Positions 8,031 through 18,201 of a stretch of DNA of 64,000 bases are shown here, in pieces. Every line of letters starts with the position of its first letter. Position 1 is the first letter of the stretch. Source of the DNA: Sediminibacillus halophilus (lineage in GTDB: Bacteria; Bacillota; Bacilli; Bacillales; Amphibacillaceae); NCBI RefSeq assembly GCF_900103695.1, contig NZ_FNHF01000003.1, forward strand, positions 620,001-684,000, read 5' to 3'. The notes beneath the pieces are model-generated. The model ran no database searches. It was not told where the DNA came from and worked only from the letters and a program-made list of their open reading frames with translations. The translations under genes and the position numbers were made by a program.

Positions 8031-8648
8031 ATGAAGGATCGATTCGGCACTTTTTTAGTGGAAACAAGTGATTGGATCATGCGACTCGTTAAAACAAATT
8101 TCACATGGTGGATTCATATATTAATGGGTGGCATCGTATTTGGTTTTTTTCCGGCAACCTTGGCTTTGTTTGCCACAGTACGGCGATGGACCAGAGGTGA
8201 CTTTGATTTTCCGGTTTGGTCTTCCTTTCACCATTGTTACCGGAAGCATTTTTGGAAAGTGAATGGATTGGGAATGATATACCTGCTCGTAGGAATTTTT
8301 ATTTTCATAGATATTTTGTTGGCAAATAAGGTACCTGGAGTGTTAGCGGTTATCGTATATTTCTTTTTATCCTTTTTATTTCTTATTTATTTGCTGTCGT
8401 TTACTTATTTCTTTTCTGTGTATGTTCACTTTCAGCTCCCTTTTAAAGAGTACTTGAAACAACCATTCATCATCATGCTGATCAGCTTCAAACAAAATGT
8501 ATTGATTCTGATAGGGATTACGTTGATTGGTTACTTTATTTATCAAATGCCGGGACTGATTCCATTCTTATCCGGAGTTCTTCCTGCATATTGGATCATG
8601 AATATATTAATGAAACAATTTAATAAACTAGCAGTCGCCGACTCATAG
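8031..8648 (+). CDS. DUF624 (YesL-like) membrane protein
   Basis: This 205-residue membrane protein has about five hydrophobic segments (around 24-50, 75-98, 103-132, 148-170 and 174-192). The sequence FPATLALFATVRRW near residues 40-53 is typical of DUF624/YesL. The biochemical role is unknown, but these proteins almost always accompany YesM/YesN two-component systems and LplABC-type oligosaccharide importers, as here. AGAGGAAGGGG precedes the ATG. It is the first gene of the 8031-16062 operon, and GH38 follows after 21 bases. Confidence 0.85.
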   Translation: MKDRFGTFLVETSDWIMRLVKTNFTWWIHILMGGIVFGFFPATLALFATVRRWTRGDFDFPVWSSFHHCYRKHFWKVNGLGMIYLLVGIFIFIDILLANKVPGVLAVIVYFFLSFLFLIYLLSFTYFFSVYVHFQLPFKEYLKQPFIIMLISFKQNVLILIGITLIGYFIYQMPGLIPFLSGVLPAYWIMNILMKQFNKLAVADS

Positions 8649-8669
8649 TGCAAGAAAGGAAGTATACGT

Positions 8670-11393
8670 ATGGAAGAAGAAAAGACAAGCGTACATATTA
8701 TCTCTCACTCTCATTGGGATAGAGAGTGGTACATGGAATTTGAAAAACACCGCTTTTTTTTAATAAACCTTATAGATCGATTAATCGAAAAGCATGATAA
8801 GGGCGAGCAGTTTGAGAGTTTCCATTTAGACGGCCAAACGGTCATTCTGGAGGATTACTTTGAAATCAGGCCTGATAGAAAAGAAGCAGTAAAGGAAATG
8901 ATAGAGCTCGGGAAATTACATATTGGGCCATGGTATGTCCTACAGGATGCATTTTTGACAAGTGCTGAATCCAATGTCCGCAATCTTCTTTACGGATTAA
9001 AAGACTCAGAAGCTTACGGCCATTATGTTAAATTAGGATATTTTCCGGATACTTTTGGTATTTACGGCCAGGCACCGCAAATTTTGCAGCAGGCCGGAAT
9101 TGATACAGCAGCATTTGGGCGGGGGGTTAAACCCACCGGTTTTAATAATATGGTGATGGAATCCGCTAATTTTGAGTCTCCATATTCTGAACTGGAATGG
9201 AAAGCGCCAGATGGATCTTCTGTTTTAGGCGTGCTTTTTGCAAACTGGTACTCTAATGGAAACGAAATACCAGTTAACCGGGAGGAAGCAAAAGTTTTTT
9301 GGGACCAAAAGCTTGCCGATGCAAAAAAATACGCTTCTACCAATCAACTGCTGTTTATGAATGGTTGCGATCACCAACCACTTCAAACTGATTTGCCTGA
9401 AGCGATCCAAACTGCTGAAGAGCTTTATCCCGACATTGATTTTATCCATTCCAGTTTTGACACTTATCGAAAAGAATTAAAACGGCATTTACCGAGTAAG
9501 TTGCAAACAATCCATGGTGAACTCCGAAATCAAAAGACTGATGGATGGTCGACGTTAGTGAATACAGCTTCATCACGGGTTCATCTGAAGCAAATGAATC
9601 AAACATGCCAAACATTACTGGAAAATGGTGCCGAACCAATGGCAGCATTGGCCCACTTAACCGGAGAACAATATCCAGAGCAATATCTTGAATATGCATG
9701 GAAAACATTAATGAAAAACCATCCACATGATAGCATTTGTGGCTGCAGCATAGACGAAGTTCATAAAGAAATGGAAACGAGGTATAACAAGGCGGAATCA
9801 GCAGCTTCAATAATCATTAATCAGTCAGCCCAAGCAGTGGCGGAAAAAATAGACACATCATGGTTTTCTGAACGTGCCATTCCTATTGTGGTTTATAACA
9901 CGTCAGGTTGGAACCGTGACATTATAATCAGAAAAACGGTGGAATTAGAAAAAGTTTATTTTGACGAGAGACCTTTTTCTGAAATACCGGATTACTTGGA
10001 ATCAAAGCAGACATCGGAATGGCAATTATATGATGCAGGCGGTCGTGCCATTCACGCAGATATCGCGGAAGAAAGAGTGGAATTTGATTACGACCTGCCA
10101 AATGACCGTTTTCGAAAACCTTATTTCGCAAAAAAGGCAGAGGTATCATTCTTGGCAAATAACCTTCCTGCGTTTGGTTATCAACTATTTTACCTACTTC
10201 CTGAAAAAGGAAAGGAACAGAATGATGCTTCGCTTTTCCTAAACGATCGGCAACTGGAAAACGAGCATGTGCAACTGACCGTCCATGATAATGGTTCCTT
10301 CGATTTAATGGATAAAGAAACTGGAAAACAGTATAGCCAACTTGGTATTTATCAAGATACAGGAGATATAGGAAACGAATACATGTTCAAACAAACAAGT
10401 GATGGCAAACGGTATTCTACTATCCATGAAAAAGCTGAGATTCAAATTATTAAAGATACTCCTTTGGAGGCAAAAATAGAAGTTATTCATGAATGGGAAC
10501 TTCCAGCCGAAGCCGACGAATTGTTGGATAAGGAAAGGCAAAACCTTATCTGGCACCCGGATCGTCAAGCAGGGCGTTCCAGCGAAACAAAAATGCTTAA
10601 CATCAGGACGAGTATTAGCCTGGAAAAGAACGCAAAAGGGCCAAAAATAAAAGCGGTTATCGATAATTCCATAAAGGATCATCGACTGCGTGTGTTGTTC
10701 CCGACTGATTTTATTGCAGATCATCACCAAGCGGCCAGTGTTTTTGAAGTTGCTGAACGGCCTAACGTACCTGATGAGGAGTGGGAAAACCCTGCTTTTG
10801 ATCACCATCTTCAACAGTTTGTCAGTATATCAGATAATGCGAACGGTTTGACGATAGCTACCAAGGGATTGAACGAGTATGAGATATTAGAGGATCGAAA
10901 TACGATAGCTGTCACGATGCTTCGAAGTGTCGGGGAAATGGGTGACTGGGGTGTATTTCCCACTCCTGAGGCTCAATGTTTAGGCGAAAATACTGCTGAG
11001 TGGATGGTAATCCCTCATAAAAGGGGTGTCCTGGAGTCCCATGCTTTTCAAGAGGCATATCAATATTTGATTCCGTGTTTTTGTGAACAAACTACGATAC
11101 ATCCAGGGATTCTGCCATCGTCCATAGAATATTTGGATTGGAATCAGGAAGGATTGGCGATATCGAATATAAAGATAGGGAGAAGCGGCGACCTTTTCAT
11201 CCGTTGGTTCAATCCAGGAAAACATCCAGTTGCTTTAAAAGCACATGTAAATGGATGTAATCACTTTTATCAAAGCAACATAGTCGAAAAGAAAAAAGAA
11301 ACACGTAGCCAGACACCGACAATCAATACGGTAGTAGAACCATATAAGATAGTTACCTATGCATTCAGAAAGGATAATGAAAATGAAGATTGA
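8670..11393 (+). CDS. GH38 alpha-mannosidase (first copy)
   Basis: This 907-residue glycoside hydrolase family 38 enzyme has no signal peptide, so it is cytoplasmic. The N-terminal motif ISHSHWDREWY supplies zinc ligands His15 and Asp17. Asp127 in GYFPDTFG is the family nucleophile and zinc ligand, and a further zinc-site histidine lies in GCDHQP. The central helical region (PHDSICGCSIDEVH) and C-terminal beta domains are complete. GH38 retaining enzymes cleave alpha-1,2, 1,3 or 1,6 mannosides. Mannosylglycerate hydrolases (MngB) share the family, but the neighbouring GH125 and GH85 favour N-glycan mannose. AAAGGAAG precedes the ATG. Confidence 0.93.
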   Translation: MEEEKTSVHIISHSHWDREWYMEFEKHRFFLINLIDRLIEKHDKGEQFESFHLDGQTVILEDYFEIRPDRKEAVKEMIELGKLHIGPWYVLQDAFLTSAESNVRNLLYGLKDSEAYGHYVKLGYFPDTFGIYGQAPQILQQAGIDTAAFGRGVKPTGFNNMVMESANFESPYSELEWKAPDGSSVLGVLFANWYSNGNEIPVNREEAKVFWDQKLADAKKYASTNQLLFMNGCDHQPLQTDLPEAIQTAEELYPDIDFIHSSFDTYRKELKRHLPSKLQTIHGELRNQKTDGWSTLVNTASSRVHLKQMNQTCQTLLENGAEPMAALAHLTGEQYPEQYLEYAWKTLMKNHPHDSICGCSIDEVHKEMETRYNKAESAASIIINQSAQAVAEKIDTSWFSERAIPIVVYNTSGWNRDIIIRKTVELEKVYFDERPFSEIPDYLESKQTSEWQLYDAGGRAIHADIAEERVEFDYDLPNDRFRKPYFAKKAEVSFLANNLPAFGYQLFYLLPEKGKEQNDASLFLNDRQLENEHVQLTVHDNGSFDLMDKETGKQYSQLGIYQDTGDIGNEYMFKQTSDGKRYSTIHEKAEIQIIKDTPLEAKIEVIHEWELPAEADELLDKERQNLIWHPDRQAGRSSETKMLNIRTSISLEKNAKGPKIKAVIDNSIKDHRLRVLFPTDFIADHHQAASVFEVAERPNVPDEEWENPAFDHHLQQFVSISDNANGLTIATKGLNEYEILEDRNTIAVTMLRSVGEMGDWGVFPTPEAQCLGENTAEWMVIPHKRGVLESHAFQEAYQYLIPCFCEQTTIHPGILPSSIEYLDWNQEGLAISNIKIGRSGDLFIRWFNPGKHPVALKAHVNGCNHFYQSNIVEKKKETRSQTPTINTVVEPYKIVTYAFRKDNENED

Positions 11394-12702
11394 GCAGAAA
11401 ACCATCCCTTCAGGTTTGGAAAGTATCATCGAGGATGTAAACAATCATTTTAATAATGAATCTTCTATAAAAGAGCTTTTTCGTAATTGTTTCCTGAATA
11501 CCTATCAAACTACTTTGCGAAAAAAAGTGGACGGCACCACGTTTGTGATTACAGGGGATATACCCGCCATGTGGCTCAGGGATTCCACTGCTCAAATCAG
11601 GCCATATTTAATGGCGGCTTCGAAAGACAGCGAAGTTGCCTCCTTTATAAAAGGGGTCATTTTACGTCAGTTTGATTACATTTTACAGGATCCCTATGCC
11701 AACGCTTTTAATGAAGAAGCAAATAGTAACGGTCATCAAACAGATGGAACGACCATGGCCCCGATAGTATGGGAACGAAAGTACGAGGTGGATTCCCTCT
11801 GTTATCCAATTCAACTAGCCTATCTTTATTGGAAGGAAACAGGTGATGACTCTATCATCAGTGATCCGTTTTATCGAGTGCTCGATGTTATCTTATCGAC
11901 TTGGAAAGTTGAACAAAACCATGAACAGCAATCGTTATACCGATTTACAAGAAAGGATGTAAGGATTTCCGACACGCTTATTCGGAATGGAAAAGGATCT
12001 GAAACGGCCTGGACAGGGATGACATGGTCCGGATTCCGGCCCAGTGATGATGCTTGTCTTTACGGATATTTAATTCCGGCGAATATGTTTGCTGTAGTCG
12101 TTTTGGAATATGCAGCGGAAATGTGCCGTTATGGAAAAGAGGAAAGGCTCGCAAAAGAAAGTGCTGCGCTTTCCGAAGAAATCAGGACAGGAATCGAAAA
12201 ATATGGTACGATTCGGCACCCGATTTATGGTAGAGTTTATGTATATGAAACAGACGGTTTTGGCAGATACCATATAATGGATGATGCAAACGTTCCAAGT
12301 CTTTTGGCAGCACCGTATCTCGGCTATTGCAGCTTTGATGATCAAACCCACCAAAATACAAGAAAACTGATTTTAAGCAGGGACAATCCTTATTATTACG
12401 AGGGAGATGCCGCAGCTGGGATAGGCAGTCCGCATACTCCGGATCATTATATCTGGCATATCGGCCTTGCTGTCCAAGGCATGACCGCCGTTGCGAAACA
12501 GGAGAAAGAAAGAATACTAAACTATTTTTTAACTACGGATGGGAACGAAGGTTACATGCACGAAGGTTTTCATGCAGATAATCCCGGTTTATTTACAAGG
12601 AACTGGTTTGCCTGGGCCAACTCGATGTTTAGTGAATTTGTCTTGAGCATGGCGGGGAAAGCGGTAAGGGATAGTCCCTTAAACAAAGAATTGAATAGAT
12701 AA
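11383..12702 (+). CDS. GH125 exo-alpha-1,6-mannosidase
   Basis: This 439-residue family GH125 enzyme is a metal-independent inverting exo-alpha-1,6-mannosidase. Family hallmarks are GDIPAMWLRDSTAQ near residue 55, EVDSLCYPIQLAY, WSGFRPSDDACLYGYLIPANMF (acid Asp region) and the C-terminal HEGFHADNPGLFTRNWFAWANSMFSE. Several in-frame starts exist. ATG 11383 is preferred because AAAGGA lies 8 bases upstream, and it makes an 11-base overlap with the GH38 stop. GH125 and GH38 pairs are typical of bacteria that dismantle the alpha-1,6 arm of high-mannose N-glycans. There is no secretion signal. Confidence 0.92.
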   Translation: MKIEQKTIPSGLESIIEDVNNHFNNESSIKELFRNCFLNTYQTTLRKKVDGTTFVITGDIPAMWLRDSTAQIRPYLMAASKDSEVASFIKGVILRQFDYILQDPYANAFNEEANSNGHQTDGTTMAPIVWERKYEVDSLCYPIQLAYLYWKETGDDSIISDPFYRVLDVILSTWKVEQNHEQQSLYRFTRKDVRISDTLIRNGKGSETAWTGMTWSGFRPSDDACLYGYLIPANMFAVVVLEYAAEMCRYGKEERLAKESAALSEEIRTGIEKYGTIRHPIYGRVYVYETDGFGRYHIMDDANVPSLLAAPYLGYCSFDDQTHQNTRKLILSRDNPYYYEGDAAAGIGSPHTPDHYIWHIGLAVQGMTAVAKQEKERILNYFLTTDGNEGYMHEGFHADNPGLFTRNWFAWANSMFSEFVLSMAGKAVRDSPLNKELNR

Positions 12703-12779
12703 CTGGTAAGCCGTGGGCCATGTCTCACGGTTCTCCTTATACATGCAAGTAACGGTATCCTTGGTTATTTATTGGGGGA

Positions 12780-14555
12780 ATGGGAGTGGAAAAGAGGATA
12801 AAGCGGCTCGCACAGTTTTTTCGAAGAAGAATGTTCCATCGCATCTTGCTAATCTATTCTGCTATCATATTAGGTTGTATGTTTATACTGTTTTTTATTA
12901 CAGACAAGTATTATACGGACGTGGTGGTAAAAAAAGAAATTGACAAGTCTTATCAGCGAGTCGAAAAAATAACCTCTTTTATCGATGATAAAAATGAAAA
13001 GGTTTCCAAAGCGGTCCGTGAATTATACTATGACCGTGATTTAATCGAAGATGTCACCCATGCATTACAGTATGATTATAATAACTACCTTTCCTATCGG
13101 CTGGATATGTATTCAATGAGCGGTTCTTCTGTCCCGTCACATTTCGGTACCTTTTTAAATAGCTTTTATTCACAGGATGACGGGATAACAGCTGTTTCTC
13201 TATCAGATCCTGCAGAAAGAGAAAAGTATTATCAGATTTATAAAAACGAAGCATGGAACCTGAGTAAAGAGGAGAGGGAGGGGAAGCTGTCTGCGAATAC
13301 CATGCAATCCAGCGATTTGCTGAAGGTTTCCACAAACATCAATAATCCGGTTACGCTCGATCTGGTGGGTTATTTGAATGCCTATTACAGTTTTGATGAA
13401 GTGAATCGGATGTTAAAACTGCAAAAGGATCATGTAAAAGCTTCCATATATATATACAATAATGACGAGCAACTGTTATTCCGTTTCGGAGATAAACTAG
13501 CGATCAATCCAATTGATAAGCTTGCTTTCGGGGACCAAACCGCGAACCTGGAAACTAATGGTTCAACCTACTATACAAATTCCCTAACGGACAGCAGCGG
13601 CAGTTACATGGTTGTCGCGGTGTTGGCTGAATCGAAAATAAAAGAAGTCACAACCAGGCGTAAAACCATGCTGGGAATCACTTTGTTTATATCGTTATTA
13701 GCAATTCTAGTTACTTATTGGTCGATTCGACGATACTCACAGCGCTTTCTGAGCATTGAACAAACCATGAAACAGGTTCAGGCGGGGGATTTGGACGTCC
13801 GCATTCCTATCAAGAAAGAAACTGATGATTTATCCATCATTGCCGGGAACTTCAATATCATGCTGGATGACGTGAACAATTATATAAAAAAGATTTATTT
13901 GTCCAGTATCAAGCAAAAAGAAGCAGAATTGAAGAATTTACAAACTCAAATCAACCCGCATTTTCTCTACAACACGTTAGAGTCCATTCGGATGAAGGCT
14001 ATATCTGATGGGTCACGCACTACAGCCGATATGATTGTCCTGTTGGCAGATATGTTCCGATATTCCTTGGAGCAGGACGATGTGGTGACATTGGAAGAGG
14101 AGATAGCTCATGTATCCAAATATGTAGAACTATTCAAAGTGAGACAGCCTAACAAGTTACAATTCGACGTTCAGTTACCCGCCCACTTAAAAGATAAAAG
14201 CTTGCCAAGGTTTATCCTTCAGCCGCTGGTTGAAAACTATATCATACATGGAATAAGACGAAATAAATATGATAACACCCTGGTGATCGCTGTATATGAG
14301 GAAGCTGCATGTTTAATGATTTCCATTGTAGATAACGGTAAAGGAATCAAAGAGGAAAAAAAGAAGGTGCTGCAAACCAATTTACGGAATGGACTGCCAA
14401 ACAACGAGTCATTGGGATTATTTAACGTAAATGAACGAATCCGGTTGAAATATGGCAATACATACGGTCTGGAAATTAGTAGTGAGGAAGAAAAGGGCAC
14501 TAAAATTTTAGTAAAGTTACCAATCAATGAAATGGAGGCGCGGGAAGATGTATAA
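12780..14555 (+). CDS. YesM-type sensor histidine kinase
   Basis: This 591-residue membrane kinase has transmembrane helices at about 21-40 and 297-316. They flank a large extracellular sensor region that probably detects the sugar directly or through the binding protein. HAMP follows at about 317-370. The His_kinase domain has the YesM-type motif INPHFLYNT, with phospho-acceptor His394, and the ATPase domain shows ENYIIHGI and VDNGKGI. GGGGG abuts the ATG at 12780, and GTG at 12786 has better spacing, so the true start may be two codons later. It overlaps the response-regulator gene by 8 bases. Confidence 0.92.
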   Translation: MGVEKRIKRLAQFFRRRMFHRILLIYSAIILGCMFILFFITDKYYTDVVVKKEIDKSYQRVEKITSFIDDKNEKVSKAVRELYYDRDLIEDVTHALQYDYNNYLSYRLDMYSMSGSSVPSHFGTFLNSFYSQDDGITAVSLSDPAEREKYYQIYKNEAWNLSKEEREGKLSANTMQSSDLLKVSTNINNPVTLDLVGYLNAYYSFDEVNRMLKLQKDHVKASIYIYNNDEQLLFRFGDKLAINPIDKLAFGDQTANLETNGSTYYTNSLTDSSGSYMVVAVLAESKIKEVTTRRKTMLGITLFISLLAILVTYWSIRRYSQRFLSIEQTMKQVQAGDLDVRIPIKKETDDLSIIAGNFNIMLDDVNNYIKKIYLSSIKQKEAELKNLQTQINPHFLYNTLESIRMKAISDGSRTTADMIVLLADMFRYSLEQDDVVTLEEEIAHVSKYVELFKVRQPNKLQFDVQLPAHLKDKSLPRFILQPLVENYIIHGIRRNKYDNTLVIAVYEEAACLMISIVDNGKGIKEEKKKVLQTNLRNGLPNNESLGLFNVNERIRLKYGNTYGLEISSEEEKGTKILVKLPINEMEAREDV

Positions 14556-16062
14556 ACTTTTTATCGTTGACGATGAGCCGTTGATTATGGAAGGTCTATC
14601 CTCTTTGATTGATTGGAAAGCATACGGATTTGAGGTGGCTGGAACTGCCCAGGATGGAAGAGAAGCATTCACATCTCTTTCTCAACAGGCCTGCGATTTA
14701 TTGATCACCGATATACGAATGCCGGAAATGGACGGTTTGCAGCTAATCGAGAAACTGAAGCAATCTGGAATGAGAATGAAATTTATCGTGTTGTCAGGAT
14801 ATCAAGAATTTCCTTTAATAAAGAAAGGTCTTCAGCTTGGCATCGAAAATTATCTATTAAAGCCGGTTCGAGAGCAGGAATTGATCGAAACAATCAAGAA
14901 TGTCAGGGAAAAAATTGACAGAGCCTATATAAATGATACGACAAGCAACATCCTAAGGGATAATGCAATTTGGCGTTGGCTGAACGGAAACATGAGCTAT
15001 ACTGATTTAAAGGAACGTCTGTCTTTATATGGGATAAAAGGATTACCGCTTCCGTTGCAGTTGGTTCTGCTTAACTTTCCGAAAACAGACCGATTGTCAA
15101 ATGAGACTTTACGAATAATTCAGCAAGATATGGAAAGGCTTATGCCGGGTGCGGATATGGTTATAACACCGGAGCAGGAACTGGTCGTCCTTTTTCCTCT
15201 AGAAAGATCATCGGAAATATCGTGGCAGCAACTTAATACATTGGAGGATTATTTAATCGGAAAGTTGGATGATTTTTATATTACGTTGGGACATCCGATT
15301 CACCATTTAAATGAACTTCCATCAGAATTTAACAACATGAAACAGTTGAGCAAGCTGAAATTGTTATTGCCAAAAGAAAAGCATATAATAGCTGAACAGC
15401 TTTTCATTCACTCAAATGAACAAATGGCGGTAGAAAATTTGAGCAAACAACCGTTGATTAAATCTTTGTCTGAAGGAAACGTTGACAAGGCGAAGGCTTG
15501 GTTATCGGAAGTATATCAACAGTTCTGGGAAAATATCACAAAGGAAAGTCCGACAGAGTTGCGGGCCTTTTTATATGAGCTGACTATCGAACTAAAACAG
15601 AAGTTTCATTTGTATGTCGAGGAACAAGTGTACACGGATTTTCTTCACCAAGTTTCCAACGCGGAAACCCGTGAAGAAATGCAAAAGATCCTGAGTCACT
15701 TTATCGATCAGCTTGGTGATTTTATAACAAAATGGAATCAGGGAGTAAGCCCGATTATCCAGAGTATATTAAAATACATTGAAAACAACTACCAGGAAGA
15801 GATGTCCTTAAAAACATTAAGCTATCAGTTCCACGTAAACAATATTTACCTGGGGCAACTTTTTCAACACGAAGTGGGTAAGTCATTCTCCCATTATTTA
15901 AATGAATACAGGATAGAAAAAGCAAAAGAGATTTTAAAGAATTCCCATTTAAAAGCGGGAACGGTAGGAAAGAAAGTGGGATACACGGATGCAGCCTACT
16001 TTTATAAGCAATTTAAAAAATATGTTGGTTCAACTCCGTCTGAATGGAGGCCGACTATATAG
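14548..16062 (+). CDS. YesN-type response regulator, AraC DNA-binding domain
   Basis: This 504-residue regulator has a receiver domain (about 1-120) with acidic cluster DDE and phospho-acceptor Asp55 in TDIRMPEMDG. A long linker follows, then a C-terminal AraC double helix-turn-helix (about 405-504) ending in the usual FKKYVGSTPSEWR. ATG 14548 is chosen because GGAGG at 14534-14538 is 9 bases upstream. Partner of the kinase at 12780, it probably activates the importer promoter at 16156-16185 and possibly the mannosidase operon. A terminator 12 bases after the stop separates it from the transporter genes. Confidence 0.93.
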   Translation: MYKLFIVDDEPLIMEGLSSLIDWKAYGFEVAGTAQDGREAFTSLSQQACDLLITDIRMPEMDGLQLIEKLKQSGMRMKFIVLSGYQEFPLIKKGLQLGIENYLLKPVREQELIETIKNVREKIDRAYINDTTSNILRDNAIWRWLNGNMSYTDLKERLSLYGIKGLPLPLQLVLLNFPKTDRLSNETLRIIQQDMERLMPGADMVITPEQELVVLFPLERSSEISWQQLNTLEDYLIGKLDDFYITLGHPIHHLNELPSEFNNMKQLSKLKLLLPKEKHIIAEQLFIHSNEQMAVENLSKQPLIKSLSEGNVDKAKAWLSEVYQQFWENITKESPTELRAFLYELTIELKQKFHLYVEEQVYTDFLHQVSNAETREEMQKILSHFIDQLGDFITKWNQGVSPIIQSILKYIENNYQEEMSLKTLSYQFHVNNIYLGQLFQHEVGKSFSHYLNEYRIEKAKEILKNSHLKAGTVGKKVGYTDAAYFYKQFKKYVGSTPSEWRPTI

Positions 16063-16073
16063 GATTAGTCGTA

Positions 16074-16107
16074 GGTTTGTCCGGGCAGGTTAGGACAAGC
16101 CTTTTTT
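16074..16107 (+). terminator. Terminator after the two-component genes
   Basis: GGTTTGTCC (16074-16082) pairs with GGACAAGCC (16093-16101), with one G-U pair, and is followed by six T residues. Confidence 0.85.
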
Positions 16108-16155
16108 AATGCTGCTTCCTGATCAAAGACTAGCGATTTTATGTTTTACAAAACG

Positions 16156-16185
16156 TTTACAAAATAAGTACATTAAACCTAAAAT
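16156..16185 (+). promoter_or_regulatory. Promoter of the LplABC-type importer operon
   Basis: TTTACA (16156-16161) and TAAAAT (16180-16185) are 18 bp apart. The -35 overlaps the near-palindrome TTTACAAAACGTTTACA (16145-16161), which resembles a LacI-family or weak cre operator. The promoter sits between the YesN terminator and the first permease gene, so it is a good candidate target of YesN. Confidence 0.5.
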
Positions 16186-16249
16186 TTATCAACTACCTTC
16201 TATGAAAGCCCTTTCTTATAATGGGGATAAGGAAGGAGGTTGGCCCCTG

Positions 16250-17176
16250 ATGAATTGGTTACGAAATATTTGGAAGAATCGAGTCTGGTTATTGATGGTG
16301 CTGCCAGCGACTGTATGGTTTGTGCTTTTTTCCTATTTACCAATGGCCGGCACAGTCATTGCATTCAAAAATTTCCGTTATGATGCCGGTGGCTTCTTTT
16401 CCAGCGTCATGAGCAGTGAGTGGGTAGGATTAGAAAATTTCGAGTTCTTATTTAATTCCAGCGACGCATTCATCATTACCCGCAATACGCTATTGTACAA
16501 TTTGGTATTCATTGTCGTAGGTTTGATTATTTCTGTAACAATTGCCATATTGATCAGTGAAATTGCGAATAAAAGGTTGGCGAAAATTTATCAGACCGGT
16601 ATGCTGTTTCCGCACTTTCTTTCCTGGGTAGTTGTTAGTTATTTTGTCTTCACCTTTTTAAGTGCAGACCGCGGGATGGTAAACAGCCTGATTGAATGGT
16701 TGGGAGGAGATCCGATTTCCTGGTATAACGATCCGGAATATTGGCCCTATATTCTGACCTTCACCAATCTATGGAAAACAGTAGGTTACGGAAGTATTAT
16801 TTATATTGCTGCTATCGTGGGAATCGACAGAAGTTATTATGAAGCGGCGATGATCGATGGGGCAAGTAAGCTTCAGCAAATCAAAAACATTACCATTCCA
16901 ATGATCAAACCACTGATAATTGTTCTGACCATTCTCAACATCGGAAATATCTTCAATTCTGACTTCGGGCTGTTCTTCCAAGTGCCGCGAGACTCCGGTC
17001 CGTTATACGACGTCACAAATGTCATCGATACATATGTATATCGTGGATTGATGAATTTGGGCGAAATCAGTATGAGTACAGCAGCAGGATTATACCAGTC
17101 ACTTGTAGGCTTCATTCTTGTATTGGCAACAAATTATGTAGTTAGGAAGATTGATAAGGATTCAGCATTATTCTAG
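16250..17176 (+). CDS. Oligosaccharide ABC importer permease (LplB-like)
   Basis: This 309-residue permease of the LplB/YteP class has about six membrane helices, starting at residue 13 (VWLLMVLPATVWFVLFSYLPM). The EAA loop lies in YYEAAMIDGASKLQQIKNITIPM. The open frame reaches back to 16109, but GGAAGGAGG lies 10 bases before ATG 16250, and the upstream 47 codons do not resemble a permease. The importer lacks its own ATPase, as usual for LplABC systems that use a shared MsmX-type ATPase encoded elsewhere. It likely imports N-glycan-derived oligosaccharide. Confidence 0.9.
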   Translation: MNWLRNIWKNRVWLLMVLPATVWFVLFSYLPMAGTVIAFKNFRYDAGGFFSSVMSSEWVGLENFEFLFNSSDAFIITRNTLLYNLVFIVVGLIISVTIAILISEIANKRLAKIYQTGMLFPHFLSWVVVSYFVFTFLSADRGMVNSLIEWLGGDPISWYNDPEYWPYILTFTNLWKTVGYGSIIYIAAIVGIDRSYYEAAMIDGASKLQQIKNITIPMIKPLIIVLTILNIGNIFNSDFGLFFQVPRDSGPLYDVTNVIDTYVYRGLMNLGEISMSTAAGLYQSLVGFILVLATNYVVRKIDKDSALF

Positions 17177-17195
17177 CAGGAAGGAAGGCGAAAAA

Positions 17196-18173
17196 ATGGC
17201 AAAGCGAAAAGCTGATATAGTAGAACAACAACCGCCGGCCCTTTCTCCGGTAAAGAATAACAAAAAAAAACGGAAACGATTGAACAATGACAAGTTATCT
17301 GGAATTCCCAATCTCATCGTCAATATCTTTATGGCCGGATTTACACTCTTATGTCTGTTCCCTTTTCTTTACGTGATTATTATTTCATTCACAGACGAGC
17401 AAACGCTTACGGAAAATGGCTTTCAACTGATCCCGGAAGAGTGGAGTACTTTTGCCTATAGCTATCTGTGGGATATGAAGGCACAATTGATTCAATCTTA
17501 TATGATAACCATCATCGTAACCGTTCTCGGTACCTTGATCAGTGTATTGACGATTGCGTTATTTGCCTATGCTATCTCGAGAAAACAGTTCCGCTATAGA
17601 AAATTGTTTACCTTTATGGCCTTATTCACACTGCTTTTCAACGGTGGAATGGTTCCGCTATATATAGTGGCAACACAGCTGCTTCATTTAAAAAATACCA
17701 TTTGGGCACTCATTCTGCCTCTTGCAGTAAATGCTTTTTATATTTTGATAATGCGGACATTCTTTATGCGTTCTGTTCCTGAGCCTTTATTGGAATCGGC
17801 TCGGATTGACGGTGCTGGCGAATGGCGGATCTTTTTTCAAATTGTTTTTCCGTTGGCACTACCAGGCATTGCTACCATTGCCTTGTTTAGTACTCTCGGA
17901 TATTGGAATGATTGGTTTCACGCTTTACTGTTTATCGATGAACCGCAACTTGTCCCTTTGCAGTCGTTGTTGATGAAAATCGAAAACAACATCGAATTTT
18001 TGACCCAAAATACTCTGGTAAGCGGGCAATCAGCTGAAATGCTGGCAGCAATTCCGAAAGATGCAGCAAAAATGGCGATGGTAGTCATTTCTACCTTGCC
18101 CATCGCAGTAGCCTATCCTTTCTTTCAGCGGTTTTTCATACAGGGGCTGACTGTCGGGGGAGTAAAAGAATAA
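17196..18173 (+). CDS. Oligosaccharide ABC importer permease (YtcP/LplC-like)
   Basis: This 325-residue second permease has a basic cytoplasmic tail of about 35 residues (KKKRKR), then about six membrane helices. The EAA motif is in PLLESARIDGAGEWRIFFQIVFPLALPG. The start is ATG 17196 with AAGGAAGG upstream; the frame extends 15 codons further, overlapping the previous gene, without a ribosome site. It is the heterodimer partner of the product at 16250, and the binding-protein gene follows after 28 bases. Confidence 0.9.
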   Translation: MAKRKADIVEQQPPALSPVKNNKKKRKRLNNDKLSGIPNLIVNIFMAGFTLLCLFPFLYVIIISFTDEQTLTENGFQLIPEEWSTFAYSYLWDMKAQLIQSYMITIIVTVLGTLISVLTIALFAYAISRKQFRYRKLFTFMALFTLLFNGGMVPLYIVATQLLHLKNTIWALILPLAVNAFYILIMRTFFMRSVPEPLLESARIDGAGEWRIFFQIVFPLALPGIATIALFSTLGYWNDWFHALLFIDEPQLVPLQSLLMKIENNIEFLTQNTLVSGQSAEMLAAIPKDAAKMAMVVISTLPIAVAYPFFQRFFIQGLTVGGVKE

Positions 18174-18201
18174 AAATAAAAAGATTCAGGAGGGAATTTT
18201 T

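Noticed and set aside
10305-10814. Long (169-codon) minus-strand frame inside the first GH38 gene
   Set aside because: Low-complexity composition and no start signals; the plus-strand GH38 domain is continuous across it.
12671-12684. GGGATAGTCCC as a further copy of the dispersed repeat
   Set aside because: It lies within the coding end of GH125, matches only a few bases and is not flanked by the longer arms.
12711-12730. Short hairpin CCGTG/CACGG after the GH125 gene
   Set aside because: Only a 5-bp stem with no T tract; too weak to call a terminator between GH125 and the kinase gene.
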